This document shows, piece by piece, positions 25,620-33,144 of a DNA stretch of 64,000 nt; the first letter of the stretch is position 1, and the number at the start of each line of letters is the position of its first letter. Below the pieces are notes generated by a model. It was given only the letters and a program-made list of their open reading frames with translations. It was not told the DNA's origin and did no database searches. The DNA comes from JAJDXO01 sp965213765 (GTDB taxonomy: Bacteria; Pseudomonadota; Alphaproteobacteria; Rhodospirillales; UBA2165): contig OZ243926.1 in NCBI GenBank assembly GCA_965213765.1, positions 1,302,001 to 1,366,000 of the forward strand, given 5' to 3'. The translations under genes and the position numbers were made by a program.

Positions 25620-26444
25620 ATGAGAACCAAAACCTATCCGCGGGCCTTTCCCGGAATTGCCCTTGCAGCGGTCGTGCTGGCCGCCGCCCTTGCCGCCGCC
25701 GGGCCCGCCCGCGCCCAGAACGCCCCCACATATGGCGACTGTGCTAACGCCTGGTACGAGAGCGACGCCTCCGAGCATTGCCCGGCTCCCGGCACCCAAT
25801 TCTGGTTTGACACCCCGAACGGAGAGTGCAGCGTCACGGCCAGGTGCCGGAAGTTGAATGGCGTGCCATCACCCCAGAATACTGTCACCGGCGATCTAAA
25901 TGACATGCGCGATCTGGTGAGCTGCGACGGCAAGCTCAAAATCGGCCAATGCCTCACCGCTACTCAACAGGCCGCCCTGGAGACAACATGCAAGGACGCG
26001 TGGAATGACAGCGATGCCAGCCGACAATGCGGTTCGTCCCGCGGCTCCCACAGCGTGTCGACATATCAAGGCGTGCAATGTCATGTCTCGACCTCCTGCG
26101 GGACCCTGGCGGTGGCGGCGTCCTTCTACGGATCTTCCGATGATGTGAAACGGCTCGATTACTGCAACAACGGGTTGTCCACCTCATGCCCAACGGTCGA
26201 GAACTGCACGAACGCATGGAATTCGAGTTCGGCCAAAGTTACCTGTAACTATTCCGGCTCCTACAGCACCCAGATCGGAGTGGATTCGGGACAGTGCTCC
26301 GTAAAGACCCATTGCCAAAGACGGGTTGACGATCCATTGGGGAAGATTGGGGGAATCCTCGCAGTTGAGACCTCGTACAAGGGGGACCTGGGACAGGTGC
26401 AAAACCTCAAGAACTGCGATGGGTACCTCAAGACCTCCTGCTGA
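25620..26444 (+). CDS. Secreted protein with three six-cysteine repeats, possibly lectin-like
   Basis: 274 residues. A signal peptide ending AAGPARAQ is followed by three repeats of about 70-80 residues. Each reads C..AW..S.A...C, then C.V.t.C, and ends with L..C(d/n)G.L...C. The mature protein has 18 Cys, six per repeat, so three disulfides per repeat are expected. The half ending in LNDMRDLVSCDGKLK resembles cyanovirin-N repeats ('idL...I.N.dG.L'), and the AW.SDA..C half vaguely resembles MVL-type mannan-binding lectins; neither match is certain. A DsbA-like gene lies 292 bases downstream and could form the disulfides. Confidence 0.7.
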   Translation: MRTKTYPRAFPGIALAAVVLAAALAAAGPARAQNAPTYGDCANAWYESDASEHCPAPGTQFWFDTPNGECSVTARCRKLNGVPSPQNTVTGDLNDMRDLVSCDGKLKIGQCLTATQQAALETTCKDAWNDSDASRQCGSSRGSHSVSTYQGVQCHVSTSCGTLAVAASFYGSSDDVKRLDYCNNGLSTSCPTVENCTNAWNSSSAKVTCNYSGSYSTQIGVDSGQCSVKTHCQRRVDDPLGKIGGILAVETSYKGDLGQVQNLKNCDGYLKTSC

Positions 26445-26517
26445 GGTCCCGGTTTTGCGGATCGCATGACATCGATCGGTGCGCGGGGCCTCTTCGGCCC
26501 GGCGCCCCGGCGGCTTC

Positions 26518-26580
26518 CTACTTGCCCTGGAGTCCGGCGATGGGGTCGAGCCTCGATGCCTGATGGGCGGGCAGGTATTT
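26518..26580 (-). pseudogene. 3' tail of a second MacB-type permease
   Basis: The last 20 codons (KYLPAHQASRLDPIAGLQGK, stop at 26518) match the end of the permease at 21496, including a run of near-identical bases. The rest of the gene is gone, pointing to a deletion or duplication that ended here. Confidence 0.65.
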
Positions 26581-26736
26581 GCTGAGGCGCCCGCGAGGGC
26601 GGCGGGGGATCGGCTGGCAGGGCAGGTCACATGGCGTATCGGGGGGTTTGACTCGATGCGTCCGGATCGATAACCCGAGTTCGGGAGCGGCCCGAAGATT
26701 CGCTATCGGCATGCCCGCCGACCAGGGGGAAGAACC

Positions 26737-27474
26737 ATGAGAATAGGGACGTGGATCGTGCTGGCGGGAATCCTTTCGGCCGCCTCGGCCGACGCGGCTG
26801 AGCAACGGCCGCCGGCCGTGGACAGGCAGGCCGTCCGGGACATCGTGCGCGAGTACCTGCTCGAACGACCCGAGGTTCTCGAAGAGGCCATGAAGGTTCT
26901 GCGGGCCAGGCGCGAACGGGAGAAACGGGCCCGGGCGGAGGCCGCGATCATGGAGAACCGCGCGGTTCTCCTGTACCACCCGATGTCCCCGGTCTCGGGC
27001 AACCCGAAGGGCGACGTCACGCTGGTCGAGTTCTTCGACTACCAATGCGGCTACTGCAAGCGCTCGCTCAAACCCGTGATGGACCTGCTGGCCGCCGACC
27101 GGCGCCTTCGCATCGTCTGGAAGGAGCTGCCGGTGCTCGGCCCGGCTTCGCGTTTCGCCGCAAGCGCGTCGATGGCGGCGGCGAAGCAGGGAAAATACCT
27201 CGCGTTCCACAGGGCACTGATGGGCGCGAGCGGCAAACCGAGCGAAGGCTCCGTCATGGTGATCGCACGGCGTGTCGGGCTCGACGTCGAACGGCTGCGC
27301 CGGGACATGAAGGATCCGGCGATCGAGGCGTATCTCGACGAGACCTCCCGGTTTGCCGCGGAGATCGGCATCCGCGGAACGCCCGCCTTCGTGATCGGCG
27401 ACACGCTCGTTCCCGGCGCGGTCGGCGCGGCGCGTCTCAAGCGGCTCATCGCCAAGGCCCGCAACGCCGGTTGA
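26737..27474 (+). CDS. DsbA/Com1-like thiol-disulfide oxidoreductase
   Basis: 245 residues. Signal peptide (TWIVLAGILSAASADAAE), an N-terminal helical dimerisation-like segment (REYLLERPEVLEEAMKVLRA), then a thioredoxin domain with FFDYQCGYCKR (CGYC active site), an inserted helical part and the cis-Pro loop RGTPAFVIGDTLVPG. Similar to Com1/ScsC-type proteins that form or isomerise disulfides in the periplasm. GGGGGAAG precedes the ATG. The adjacent Cys-rich secreted protein is a natural client; that is inference from position. Confidence 0.9.
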   Translation: MRIGTWIVLAGILSAASADAAEQRPPAVDRQAVRDIVREYLLERPEVLEEAMKVLRARREREKRARAEAAIMENRAVLLYHPMSPVSGNPKGDVTLVEFFDYQCGYCKRSLKPVMDLLAADRRLRIVWKELPVLGPASRFAASASMAAAKQGKYLAFHRALMGASGKPSEGSVMVIARRVGLDVERLRRDMKDPAIEAYLDETSRFAAEIGIRGTPAFVIGDTLVPGAVGAARLKRLIAKARNAG

Positions 27475-27749
27475 TCCTCGCGATTCCCCTGGCCGGGCGG
27501 GAAGCACGACTGTTCATGATATCCGCCGCGTGTCAGAGTATTTGACGGGCTTGGTATTAATTGACAGAGACCTTGGCCGTTGGGAGGCCTCCCTCCGGTT
27601 CAGGCCGCCGCCTTCCCCCGTCTCATCCTGATTTGTCGCGGAAGTCTCAAGTTGATTGTCGCGCCGCACCACCGTCTGGCGGCTGCATCCGCATCCAGTG
27701 ATCGGCGGCGCCCCGGCCCATGTCCTCCAGCGCCAAGGTCATGTTCGCC

Positions 27750-28171
27750 GAGACGCCCGGCTTCCCGACGCCAAGACCGGCGGACGGGTCGTACCTCTGG
27801 GCCCCGAGGCCCGGGCGGTGTTGTCAGCCATTCCCCGTGACGACGACAATCCCTGGGTCATCGCGGGCCGCCTCCCCGGCTCTCACCTCACCGACCTGCA
27901 ACGCCCCTGGCGGCGCATCCGCAAGCAGGCGGGCCTCGAAGACGTGCGGATCCACGATCTGAGACACAGTTTTGCCTCGCGTGCGCTGGCTCTCGGCGAG
28001 AGCCTGACCATGATCGGGAAACTGCTCGGGCACACCCAGGTACAAACGACGGCGCGCTACGCGCATCTGGCGCGGGACTCGATTCAGACCGCTGCGGCGC
28101 GCATCACAGAAAGCATCGGCGGGAACCTAACTCCCGATGGCACACGCGCCGTTCACGACGCAGAGGAATGA
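27750..28171 (+). pseudogene. Tyrosine recombinase, C-terminal catalytic fragment
   Basis: Reads DAKTGGRVVPLGPEARAVL, PWRRIRKQAGLEDVRIHDLR, HSFASRALALGESLTMIGKL, LGHTQVQTTARYAHLARDS: the H-x-x-R, LLGH and Tyr boxes of phage integrases. The N-terminus and the first catalytic Arg are absent; upstream frame text is unrelated. It overlaps the antitoxin gene end on the other strand by 19 bases. A similar fragment occurs at 52513-52714. Confidence 0.75.
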
Positions 28172-28497
28172 CCCCGTCGTCCACCGTCTCCATTCTCGCC
28201 GAGCGCCTCGACCACGGCGTCAGGGTTTCGGTCTATGACGGTCAACAGAACGCGAGCCGCCCTGTCGGGAACCCGGCGTCCCTGTTCCCACTCCTGAAGG
28301 GCGCGGACATCGAGACCGAAGCGGTCGGCGAATTTCTGACGACTCAACCGGAACCGCTTGCGCAGAGCGACAATTCGGCCAGCCGCGGGGTCATCGACGA
28401 TCCGGCATGGCAACTCCGTCTCGCCACGGACATGGGCGAGAACCTCGCCCAGCGCCGTTTCGATCTCCCGCCCAAGTTCGGTGCGTTCCTCTATCAT
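28153..28497 (-). CDS. XRE-family antitoxin (HigA2-like)
   Basis: 114 residues starting MIEERTELGREIETALGEVL. Helix-turn-helix in RIVALRKRFRLSRQKFADRF, LDVRALQEWEQGRRVPDRAA, followed by VLLTVIDRNPDAVVEAL, the normal form for antitoxins of RelE/HigB2-type toxins. Starts two bases after the toxin stop. Longer in-frame extension overlaps the toxin and is not used. Expected to bind the palindrome upstream of the toxin. Confidence 0.9.
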   Translation of the reverse strand: MIEERTELGREIETALGEVLAHVRGETELPCRIVDDPAAGRIVALRKRFRLSRQKFADRFGLDVRALQEWEQGRRVPDRAARVLLTVIDRNPDAVVEALGENGDGGRRGHSSAS

Positions 28498-28499
28498 TG

Positions 28500-28826
28500 T
28501 CACGTCGTCCCCTTCTTGATTGCGACGACCAGACGCGACAGCGCCCTGGTGTCCGCCGGCGTCAAGTCTTCGCGATCCGCTTTCGCGTAGGCCGTCAGCA
28601 GATAGATGGAGTTCGGGCCGGTATGGTAGAAGTAGACGGTGCGGATGCCTCCCCGCTTCCCACGCCCGGAACCGGCCCATCGCAGCTTACGGATACCGCC
28701 GGTGCCCCGAATGACCGGAGCCGCATCAGGCGCGGCCACGATTGCTTCCTCCATCTCCCTGCGGGCCTCTTCCCCAAGCAGCTTGTGAATGGCACGCTCG
28801 TAGGTGCGTGTGGAGAAGACCCGCAT
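28500..28826 (-). CDS. RelE/HigB2-type toxin
   Basis: 108 residues. STRTYERAIHKLLGEEARRE, IRGTGGIRKLRWAGSGRGKR, GGIRTVYFYHTGPNSIYLLT and AYAKADREDLTPADTRALSR are diagnostic for the HigB2/RelE toxin group, which cleaves ribosome-bound mRNA. First gene of a toxin-antitoxin pair. Its ATG lies only a few bases after the predicted transcription start, so it is also probably leaderless. Confidence 0.92.
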   Translation of the reverse strand: MRVFSTRTYERAIHKLLGEEARREMEEAIVAAPDAAPVIRGTGGIRKLRWAGSGRGKRGGIRTVYFYHTGPNSIYLLTAYAKADREDLTPADTRALSRLVVAIKKGTT

Positions 28827-28834
28827 GGTCCGCC

Positions 28835-28863
28835 ACTATGCGGCAATGCCGCACACAATGCAA
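28835..28863 (-). promoter_or_regulatory. Toxin-antitoxin promoter with operator in the spacer
   Basis: Minus strand TTGCAT (28863-28858), 17 bases, CATAGT (28840-28835). The spacer contains TGCGGCATTGCCGCA (28839-28853), a palindrome with a one-base centre, well placed for repression by the antitoxin. Confidence 0.6.
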
Positions 28864-29005
28864 GCCCTCCCTCGATTCCCTGATAAGCGCTGAGCACGGG
28901 CGGGGTTGAAGCTCGGGATGCGGGTTTTCGTGTACGGCGATGCCGGATCCGGTGCGGTCGTATCCGGCGGGATGTCGGATGAGATGGATTCGTCGGTCGG
29001 TCGGT

Positions 29006-29371
29006 TCATTTGAGGTAGGTGAAGTCGGTCTGCCATAGCTGGTTCGGGGCCGTGGTCTTGTCGCGGAACGCATCGGCGGCCTTGATAACGGCGAAGGCCG
29101 GGCTGGTGATCAGGCCGTGGGCCTTGAGCAGACGGTAGACGGACGCTTCCGAGACGAAGTAGCCCTTGGTATCGGTAAACGTCACCGCCAGTTCCCGCGG
29201 CGACAGCTCCGGCTCATTGAGGGCCAGGTCGCTTGCATAGCGACCGCCACGGCGCTCATACTTCGGGCGAGTGATTTCGGTCCACATGTTGTGCCTCCTC
29301 GTTTGCTTTGACACAACCGAGTAAGACACAACCGACTGAAATCACTCAACTAGTTCCGAGTTGAACTCTTA
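29006..29371 (-). pseudogene. Chimeric IS remnant: IS5-type start fused to IS3-type orfB piece
   Basis: The first part (29371-29237) holds an IS5-like terminus and the start of its transposase (MWTEITRPKYERRGGRYASD). It then joins an IS3-type orfB segment (LSPRELAVTFTDTKGYFVSE, ASVYRLLKAHGLI, PNQLWQTDFTYLK, which ends at the first catalytic Asp). The IS5 part recurs at 53177-53317. Two truncated elements meet here; no product is expected. 28864-29005 shows no gene. Confidence 0.7.
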
Positions 29372-29396
29372 GGAGTAGAGCGAGAATTACATTGGT

Positions 29397-29798
29397 ATGC
29401 CAAAAACAGCAATAGAACGACTAAACGCGGACAAGAAACATAAGATCGTGATCCTTCACTCTGATTTTGCAGGGATCAAGAGAGGTCAGAAGATGTTCGT
29501 GGCGACGCCGAAGATTGTTGACGAATACATTAGGCGAATCCCGGTAGGCGAAACGCGCTCGATCACACGCATGCGGAACGAACTCGCACGTCGAAGAAAT
29601 TGTGATGCAATGTGCCCTCTGTCGACGGCGATTTTCGTCAGAACTGCAGCGCAAGCGGCGCTCGAACGTTTGGAGGCCGGTGCGGACTTGGCAGATGTCT
29701 CTCCGTTCTGGCGAATAGTTGAGCCTGAAAGCAAGATAGCGAAGAAACTGAGTGTTGATAGCCAGTGGATTGCGGATAGGCGGGCGGCAGAACAATGA
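29397..29798 (+). CDS. Hypothetical protein, possibly MGMT-like fold
   Basis: 133 residues. Visible stretches: GIKRGQKMFVATPKIVDEYI, RRIPVGETRSITRMRNELAR, NCDAMCPLSTAIFVRTAAQA and FWRIVEPESKIAKKLS. The 'IP.G ... R..LA ... CPl...if' arrangement recalls small proteins with an alkyltransferase-like helix-turn-helix domain, but the PCHR active site is absent, so no enzymatic call is made. Base composition is clearly lower in GC than the neighbours, as in the next gene, and the two overlap by four bases (ATGA), so they arrived and act together. Confidence 0.65.
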   Translation: MPKTAIERLNADKKHKIVILHSDFAGIKRGQKMFVATPKIVDEYIRRIPVGETRSITRMRNELARRRNCDAMCPLSTAIFVRTAAQAALERLEAGADLADVSPFWRIVEPESKIAKKLSVDSQWIADRRAAEQ

Positions 29799-30289
29799 TC
29801 TGGTTTGCAATCTCAATCGCTGTTCTAATCACATGTTGGATCGCTTTGCTGCTCATCCCGAAAACCAACAGCGCAACCAGGTCCATTCGGTTTGATGCGG
29901 ATATCGAAGATGTTTGGGATATCTACACAACACCAGAAGACCAGGAGCAGTGGCGCGAAGATGTCGGCGAAGTCAGGATGGCTGATGATGGCCGTTCTTG
30001 GTCTGAGACTTTGGAGGCCACTGGTATGGTCATCAACTTCCAGATCGTAAAGAAGAACCGACCTGAGACGTTTGTCCTAGCGACCGGTTCCCCTGGCCGT
30101 TTCAAGGGACGGTATTCGGCGAAGTTCAAAAGAGACGGCAACTCTACCATTGGCACATTCACCGAGACAGCGACGACCATAGGAATGGGCCCACGTGTCA
30201 TGCGATTTCTATTCTTTAATCAAATGAAGTTCATTGAGGCTTATGCCGATGCAGTGAAAGAGGAACTACGCAGACGGAATGCTGGGTGA
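29795..30289 (+). CDS. Membrane-anchored SRPBCC-domain protein
   Basis: 164 residues. An N-terminal membrane helix (MIWFAISIAVLITCWIALLL) is followed by a START/SRPBCC-like lipid- or ligand-binding fold: FDADIEDVWDIYTTPEDQEQ, WREDVGEVRM, GRYSAKFKRDGNSTIGTFTE and an amphipathic C-terminal helix (MRFLFFNQMKFIEAYADAVK). The ligand is unknown. Lower GC than flanking genes suggests recent transfer. Overlaps the previous gene by ATGA and a convergent frame at its 3' end. Confidence 0.75.
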   Translation: MIWFAISIAVLITCWIALLLIPKTNSATRSIRFDADIEDVWDIYTTPEDQEQWREDVGEVRMADDGRSWSETLEATGMVINFQIVKKNRPETFVLATGSPGRFKGRYSAKFKRDGNSTIGTFTETATTIGMGPRVMRFLFFNQMKFIEAYADAVKEELRRRNAG

Positions 30290-30796
30290 CGTCGTTGCTT
30301 TGTCGATTTGGCCTGTCCGCCCACCATAGACAGAGCGCGCAGATGGCTGAGGGAGCACGGTCAAATCCTTGGGGAAGAGGTTTAGGTACTGGCGCGGCGA
30401 CGCAGCATGAACCGCGAACTTCGGCGGTCGAATGTCAGCGGAGTCCATAGCCTGAATGATGTTGGCCGCTCCGTCCATGCACGCCGAAGAAGGCCCGCGG
30501 GCCACGTCAGTTCCTCGGTAGCGGCGCTCCGAACCGCGCAGTCTCCCAGACCGCGCGGCTCGCCGGATGGCGCGCATCCAGTCTCGGTAGGCCGCAAGGT
30601 TGCGCTCGTGGTCGATCTCACCGCCGACGTATTCGCCGGTCTCGTCGATGTTCCCGCACTCGAGGTCCGCCGCCACACGGTGCCACCACATGTCGACATC
30701 GGCCGCGAGCTGTTCCTCGCTGATACCGTCATGCGCCAGCTTCTTCGCCCAGAGGGCCCGCGCGACCGCCTCAAGGTTGTCGCGCCAGGTTCGCAT
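30266..30796 (-). CDS. Hypothetical protein
   Basis: 176-codon frame. The first 90 residues look like a real helical protein (MRTWRDNLEAVARALWAKKL, DGISEEQLAADVDMWWHRVA, CGNIDETGEYVGGEIDHERN). The remainder is low in recognisable structure and may be read-through from a truncated gene. No function recognised. Convergent with the SRPBCC gene, overlapping by 24 bases. The stretch 30797-31057 contains no gene I can support. Confidence 0.4.
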   Translation of the reverse strand: MRTWRDNLEAVARALWAKKLAHDGISEEQLAADVDMWWHRVAADLECGNIDETGEYVGGEIDHERNLAAYRDWMRAIRRAARSGRLRGSERRYRGTDVARGPSSACMDGAANIIQAMDSADIRPPKFAVHAASPRQYLNLFPKDLTVLPQPSARSVYGGRTGQIDKATTSPSIPSA

Positions 30797-31057
30797 GCCC
30801 GCAGGTTAGCGCCGACCTGCCGGACCCTGCAAGCCGTCCGTCAACTCCCGCCCGGCCGCCCCATCCGGGACCACCACTCCTACCGTTGCCCGCCGCGCCG
30901 CCGGAGGTCGCCCGCCCGTAGAGCGCCCCGCAGCCGTCACTTCGGCCGGCCACATGCCGGGCGGCCACCAGGAGACAAGGCCAGCCCGGGCGGGGCGAAG
31001 GCCGGACGCCCGGAGGAGGCGGTCCGCGCCGCCTTCCCGCCATTCCGGAGCATGCCC

Positions 31058-32083
31058 ATGACCCTTCCCGATACCATCTCCGCCGACTACACCCTGCGCC
31101 CGAGCGAGCTTGCCGAGGTCCTCGCTATCCTGGTCGAAGCCCGCCAGCCGACCATGGTCTGGGGCCCTCCCGGGGCGGCCAAGTCGATGATCGCCCGGCA
31201 GGTCGCGGACGCCGCCAACCGCAACTATGTCGACGTCCGCGCGCTGCTGCTCGATCCCGTGGACCTGCGGGGCATTCCGTGGCGCGACAGCGCCGACCGC
31301 ACCCGCTGGGCGCCGCCGGTGTTCCTGCCGCCGACGGACGATCCCGGCTTGTGGCTCATTAACCTGGAAGAGCTGCCGTCCGCGGTGCCGATGGTCCAGG
31401 CCGCCCTCTACCAACTGTTTCTGGAGAGGAAGTGCGGGGAGTACGAACTGCCCGAGGGCGCATCCCTGATCGCCTGCGGGAACCGGGATGCCGACCGCGC
31501 CGTGGTGTACCGCATGCCGGCGCCGCTCAGCAACCGCCTGGTCCATCTCGAGATTCGGGTCGATGCGAACGACTGGTGCGCCTGGGGCGCGGCCAACGGG
31601 ATTGCCCCGGAAGTGCTGTTCTTCATCGAGTTGCAGCCGGACCTGCTTCACGACTTCGATCCCCAGTCCAGGGAGCACGCCTTCCCGAGCCCCCGGAGTT
31701 GGGAGTTCGCTTCCAACATCGTCAAGAACCGCAACGGCCTCGATCCGGAGGTCGAGCGGGCGCTGTTCCGGGGCACGGTCGGCGAGGCTGCGGCGGTGCA
31801 GTTCACCGCGTTCCTCAAGGTGTGGCACGAGCTGCCCCACCCGAGAGCCATCATCAACGACCCCGAGAACGCGGACATCCCGGAGAATGCCAGCACCCTG
31901 ATGGCGCTCTGCGGCTCCCTCTACCGCATGGCCTCCGACGTCACGCTGGATGCCATCGTCACCTACGCCACCCGGCTCCGGCGCGAGGTGGGGGAATCCC
32001 TGGTCGGCGCCTGCGTGCGCCGGGAGCCCGCGCTACAGCGCTCACCCGCCTTCATCCGCTGGGCCGCGGCCAAGACCCAGTGA
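31058..32083 (+). CDS. MoxR-like AAA+ ATPase
   Basis: 341 residues. Walker A WGPPGAAKSMIAR, Walker B-like LWLINLEELPSA, sensor text LIACGNRD and arginine-finger region SNRLVHLEI. Residues DPVDLRGIPW are typical of MoxR ATPases that pair with a VWA or metallopeptidase-like partner. GGAG seven bases before ATG 31058 sets the start. No partner gene follows: the next sequence is a topoisomerase fragment beginning at once after the stop, so the partner has probably been deleted. Such ATPases occur in integrative/conjugative elements. Confidence 0.85.
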   Translation: MTLPDTISADYTLRPSELAEVLAILVEARQPTMVWGPPGAAKSMIARQVADAANRNYVDVRALLLDPVDLRGIPWRDSADRTRWAPPVFLPPTDDPGLWLINLEELPSAVPMVQAALYQLFLERKCGEYELPEGASLIACGNRDADRAVVYRMPAPLSNRLVHLEIRVDANDWCAWGAANGIAPEVLFFIELQPDLLHDFDPQSREHAFPSPRSWEFASNIVKNRNGLDPEVERALFRGTVGEAAAVQFTAFLKVWHELPHPRAIINDPENADIPENASTLMALCGSLYRMASDVTLDAIVTYATRLRREVGESLVGACVRREPALQRSPAFIRWAAAKTQ

Positions 32084-33089
32084 CGGAGACCGCGAGACGC
32101 AATGGCGCGACGCTTTTCCCGACTGGCGGCCCGCCGAGGAAAAGGGCGAGGCGGCGCAGGTGCTGCCTGCCTTGCGCGACAAGGAGACCGCGCGGTTGCA
32201 CGGTCCGGAGATCGAGGACAAGGAGACCCGTCCGCCGCCGCGCTACAGGGAAGGCACGCTGATCGAGGCGATGCAGAATGCCTGGCGCTTCGTCGAGGAC
32301 GAAGCCCTGCGGGGCCGCCTCAAGGAGGCCAAGGGGATCGGCACGCCGGCAACGCGGGCGGAAATCATCGGCGGGCTGAAGACGCAGGGTTTCCTGACGG
32401 CCCACGGACAGAACATCGTACCGACCGGCCGCGGACTGGCGCTGTTCGGGGTTCTCGAACGCGCCGATCCGGCCTTGGTCGATCCAGGGGTGACGGCGGA
32501 ACTCGAATGCCTGCTCGACGATGTGGTAACCGGCAAACAGGAGATGATGGGCGCGATCGACGCGGTGTGCGATGCAGCCCGGCGCATCATCGCCAGCCTC
32601 GAGGACGGCGCCGTTGCCGGCGAGGCTGTGGAACCCGGGGTATCTCCAGGTGGGGACAACCGCGGAGAGCGGCCACCGACGGCGGCGATGAAGAAATTTG
32701 CCGCTTCGATCGCCCGCCGCAAGGGTATCAAGCCACCGGCGGGCTACACGAAGTCGGGCGCGATCTGCCGGGCGTTCCTGGATCTGCATGCTCCGGAGCG
32801 AACTGCCCGGGATGCAGACAGGAAGCCCACGGGAGAAACGGGCACCAGGCCGCCGAGTCCGGCGCAGGTGTCGTTTGCCAAGGTGATCGCGCGGGAAAAA
32901 GGCATCGCCATTCCAGACGAGGCCAAGGTCTGCACAGCTGAAATGTCGGCATGGATCGATGCGAACCGGCAGCCGAAGCCTGCAAAAGGCCGTAAGGTGT
33001 CAGCGGCCGGTAAGCGCGCCTCCACCCTGGCCGAGCGAAAACAGGTCAGAACCACCAACGCCATTGAACGAAGGCTCCTAGAAGTCTGA
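32084..33089 (+). pseudogene. DNA topoisomerase III, C-terminal fragment
   Basis: Open frame without a start, beginning ETQWRDAFPDWRP. Type IA topoisomerase text: YREGTLIEAMQNAWRFVEDE, KEAKGIGTPATRAEIIGGLK, FLTAHGQNIVPTGRGLALF, DPGVTAELECLLDDVVTGKQ. The plasmid/ICE-type C-terminal repeats follow (RPPTAAMKKFAASIARRKGI and PPSPAQVSFAKVIAREKGI). The catalytic Tyr and Toprim domain are absent. It points to a decayed conjugative element together with the MoxR gene. Confidence 0.82.
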
Positions 33090-33144
33090 AGACGAACCCG
33101 GCCCATTGGGGGACACGGTGGTGCTGCGTGACCGGCGTATCTCC

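Noticed and set aside
29006..29329. Single 107-residue protein
   Set aside because: The first third is an IS5-type transposase start and the rest an IS3-type orfB piece; it is a chimera of remnants.
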